DNA of 14,405 nt, from NCBI RefSeq assembly GCF_000159955.1, contig NZ_GG695984.1, positions 95,719 through 110,123 of the forward strand. Reading direction: 5' to 3'. Position numbers and translations under genes: made by a program. Source of the stretch: Paenibacillus sp. oral taxon 786 str. D14 (lineage in GTDB: Bacteria; Bacillota; Bacilli; Paenibacillales; Paenibacillaceae). The notes beneath the pieces are model-generated. The model saw nothing but the letters and a program-made list of their open reading frames with translations, searched no databases and was not told the DNA's origin. Shown in pieces: positions 13,939 through 14,405 of the stretch (its first letter is position 1; the number at the start of each line of letters is the position of its first letter).

Positions 13939-14043
13939 CTAAAACTGCAGCACAACCATTTGATGACAGGACCACGGCGGCAGGGTGTAATGGACGCGGC
14001 CATTTTCCAGATATTGCGTCATACGGATCGATGAAAAGGACAA
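13939..14043 (-). pseudogene. Possible C-terminal remnant of a glycosidase-type protein
   Basis: On the minus strand an open frame of about 34 codons, bounded by an in-frame stop at 14044-14046, reads MTQYLENGRVHYTLPPWSCH and ends MVVLQF. The pattern of a beta-strand, (Y/V)TLPPWS and a final hydrophobic strand is typical of the closing beta-sandwich of glycoside hydrolases such as arabinofuranosidases. Nothing else of such a gene is visible upstream, so it would be a leftover tail. The match is short and the call tentative. Confidence 0.35.
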
Positions 14044-14074
14044 CTAGGTAAACCTGAAAATTTCTTGAAACCAG

Positions 14075-14103
14075 TTTACGTTCCGGCAGGAATCTGGTAA
14101 TAT
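14075..14103 (+). promoter_or_regulatory. Promoter of the T-box leader
   Basis: TTTACG (14075-14080) and TAATAT (14098-14103) are separated by 17 bp, with an extended -10 TGG directly before TAATAT. Transcription would start near 14110, just ahead of the T-box stem I. Confidence 0.55.
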
Positions 14104-14109
14104 TATCGC

Positions 14110-14405
14110 AACATGTAAATGCGATGACGAGAAGAGTAAGTAAAGAGAACCTTTCCAGAGAGCTCCGGTACGCTGAGAAGGAGCAAAGCGTGACTTTACT
14201 GAAGAAAGCCTCTGAGCAGCACATCGGAACGTGTAAGCGGCGGGATGGTGTGACAGGAGCTCCTGTTATAGAGCTAGGGTATACGCTTGGCAGCGCCAGG
14301 CTGTACTTGAAGAGGTTAATATGGCGACATATTAACGAAGCTGGGGTGGTACCGCGAGCATACCAATCTCGCCCCCAAGACGGAAGTCTCGTCTTGGAGG
14401 CGGGA
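14110..14405 (+). promoter_or_regulatory. T-box riboswitch, specifier AAA (lysine); right end cut by window
   Basis: T-box leaders bind uncharged tRNA and let transcription continue into aminoacyl-tRNA synthetase, transport or biosynthesis genes. Stem I closes by CGATG (14122-14126) with CATCG (14222-14226). The loop-E strand AGTA (14135-14138), the upper stem AGTAAAG/CTTTACT (14139-14145, 14194-14200) and GAA (14201-14203) frame the specifier loop, placing AAA at 14205-14207 followed by the expected purine. A 9-bp hairpin with a GCGA tetraloop (14315-14336) precedes the T-box core GCTGGGGTGGTACCGCGAGC. Its TGGT (14347-14350) can pair with a tRNA ending ACCA. The terminator stem is 14367-14381 with 14391-14405; its T-run and the regulated gene lie past the window edge. 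GAA (Glu) offset by two bases is the main alternative reading. Confidence 0.93.
14367..14405 (+). terminator. T-box-controlled terminator hairpin
   Basis: TCTCGCCCCCAAGAC pairs with GTCTTGGAGGCGGGA (one G-T wobble and one mismatch) around a 9-nt loop. The 5' arm immediately follows the T-box core and can be captured by the antiterminator. The U-tract is outside the window. Confidence 0.85.

Noticed and set aside
14323..14350. ATG at 14321-14323 in the leader as a gene start
   Set aside because: It forms part of the stable hairpin before the T-box core and no reading frame of use follows.
1..14405. CRISPR array, tRNA, rRNA, insertion sequence or phage genes
   Set aside because: No regularly spaced repeats, cloverleaf genes, transposase motifs or terminal inverted repeats were seen on reading through both strands.

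Overview
The window looks like chromosomal DNA of a Gram-positive, spore-former-type Firmicute, most likely Paenibacillus or a close relative. This rests on moderate-to-high G+C, very strong GGAGG-type ribosome binding sites with frequent TTG/GTG starts, a T-box leader, Rho-independent terminators with U-tracts after many genes, and protein types typical of Paenibacillaceae. The genus is inference; no rRNA or marker gene is present.

Layout, left to right. (1) The 3' end of a probable BadF/BadG-type sugar kinase, then a terminator shared with a convergent glcD-glcF operon (glycolate/D-lactate-type oxidase, minus strand, ATGA overlap). A divergent GntR/FadR-family regulator faces glcD. Between them lies a perfect TCATC-A-GATGA palindrome that matches the LutR consensus as I recall it, so a substrate-controlled hydroxy-acid oxidation module is likely. 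(2) An AlkC-type DNA glycosylase with a C-terminal Ig-like domain (minus), divergent from a UMF1-type MFS transporter. (3) A YbaK-type trans-editing deacylase and a YfbR-like HD nucleotidase (plus). (4) A minus-strand pair: YnfA membrane protein followed by a class-C beta-lactamase-fold serine hydrolase that carries a 1-bp frameshift in a short homopolymer near its C-terminus. These are divergent from a small thioredoxin-like protein. (5) A decayed stretch (about 9731-10090) with a recognisable remnant of a DrrA-type ABC ATPase on the minus strand and an unidentified open fragment on the plus strand. (6) A beta-helix lipoprotein whose promoter carries two CRP/FNR-like boxes 20 bp apart, at about -61.5 and -41.5 from the inferred start site, convergent with an unrecognised three-TM membrane protein. 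(7) A truncated AraC DNA-binding domain, an MdtG-like drug-efflux MFS transporter and a YecD-type isochorismatase-family protein (plus). (8) A possible glycosidase C-terminal remnant, then a nearly complete T-box leader running off the right edge. Its specifier reads AAA (Lys) by alignment to the loop-E/GAA landmarks, so the gene just outside is predicted to be a lysyl-tRNA synthetase or another lysine gene.

Most of the window is ordinary housekeeping and accessory sequence. The points most worth a second look are the tandem CRP/FNR boxes in front of the lipoprotein, the Lys-specifier T-box, the LutR-type operator, the frameshifted hydrolase and the cluster of gene remnants. I did not find a convincing new multi-gene defence or mobile system, CRISPR array, tRNA, rRNA or insertion sequence.
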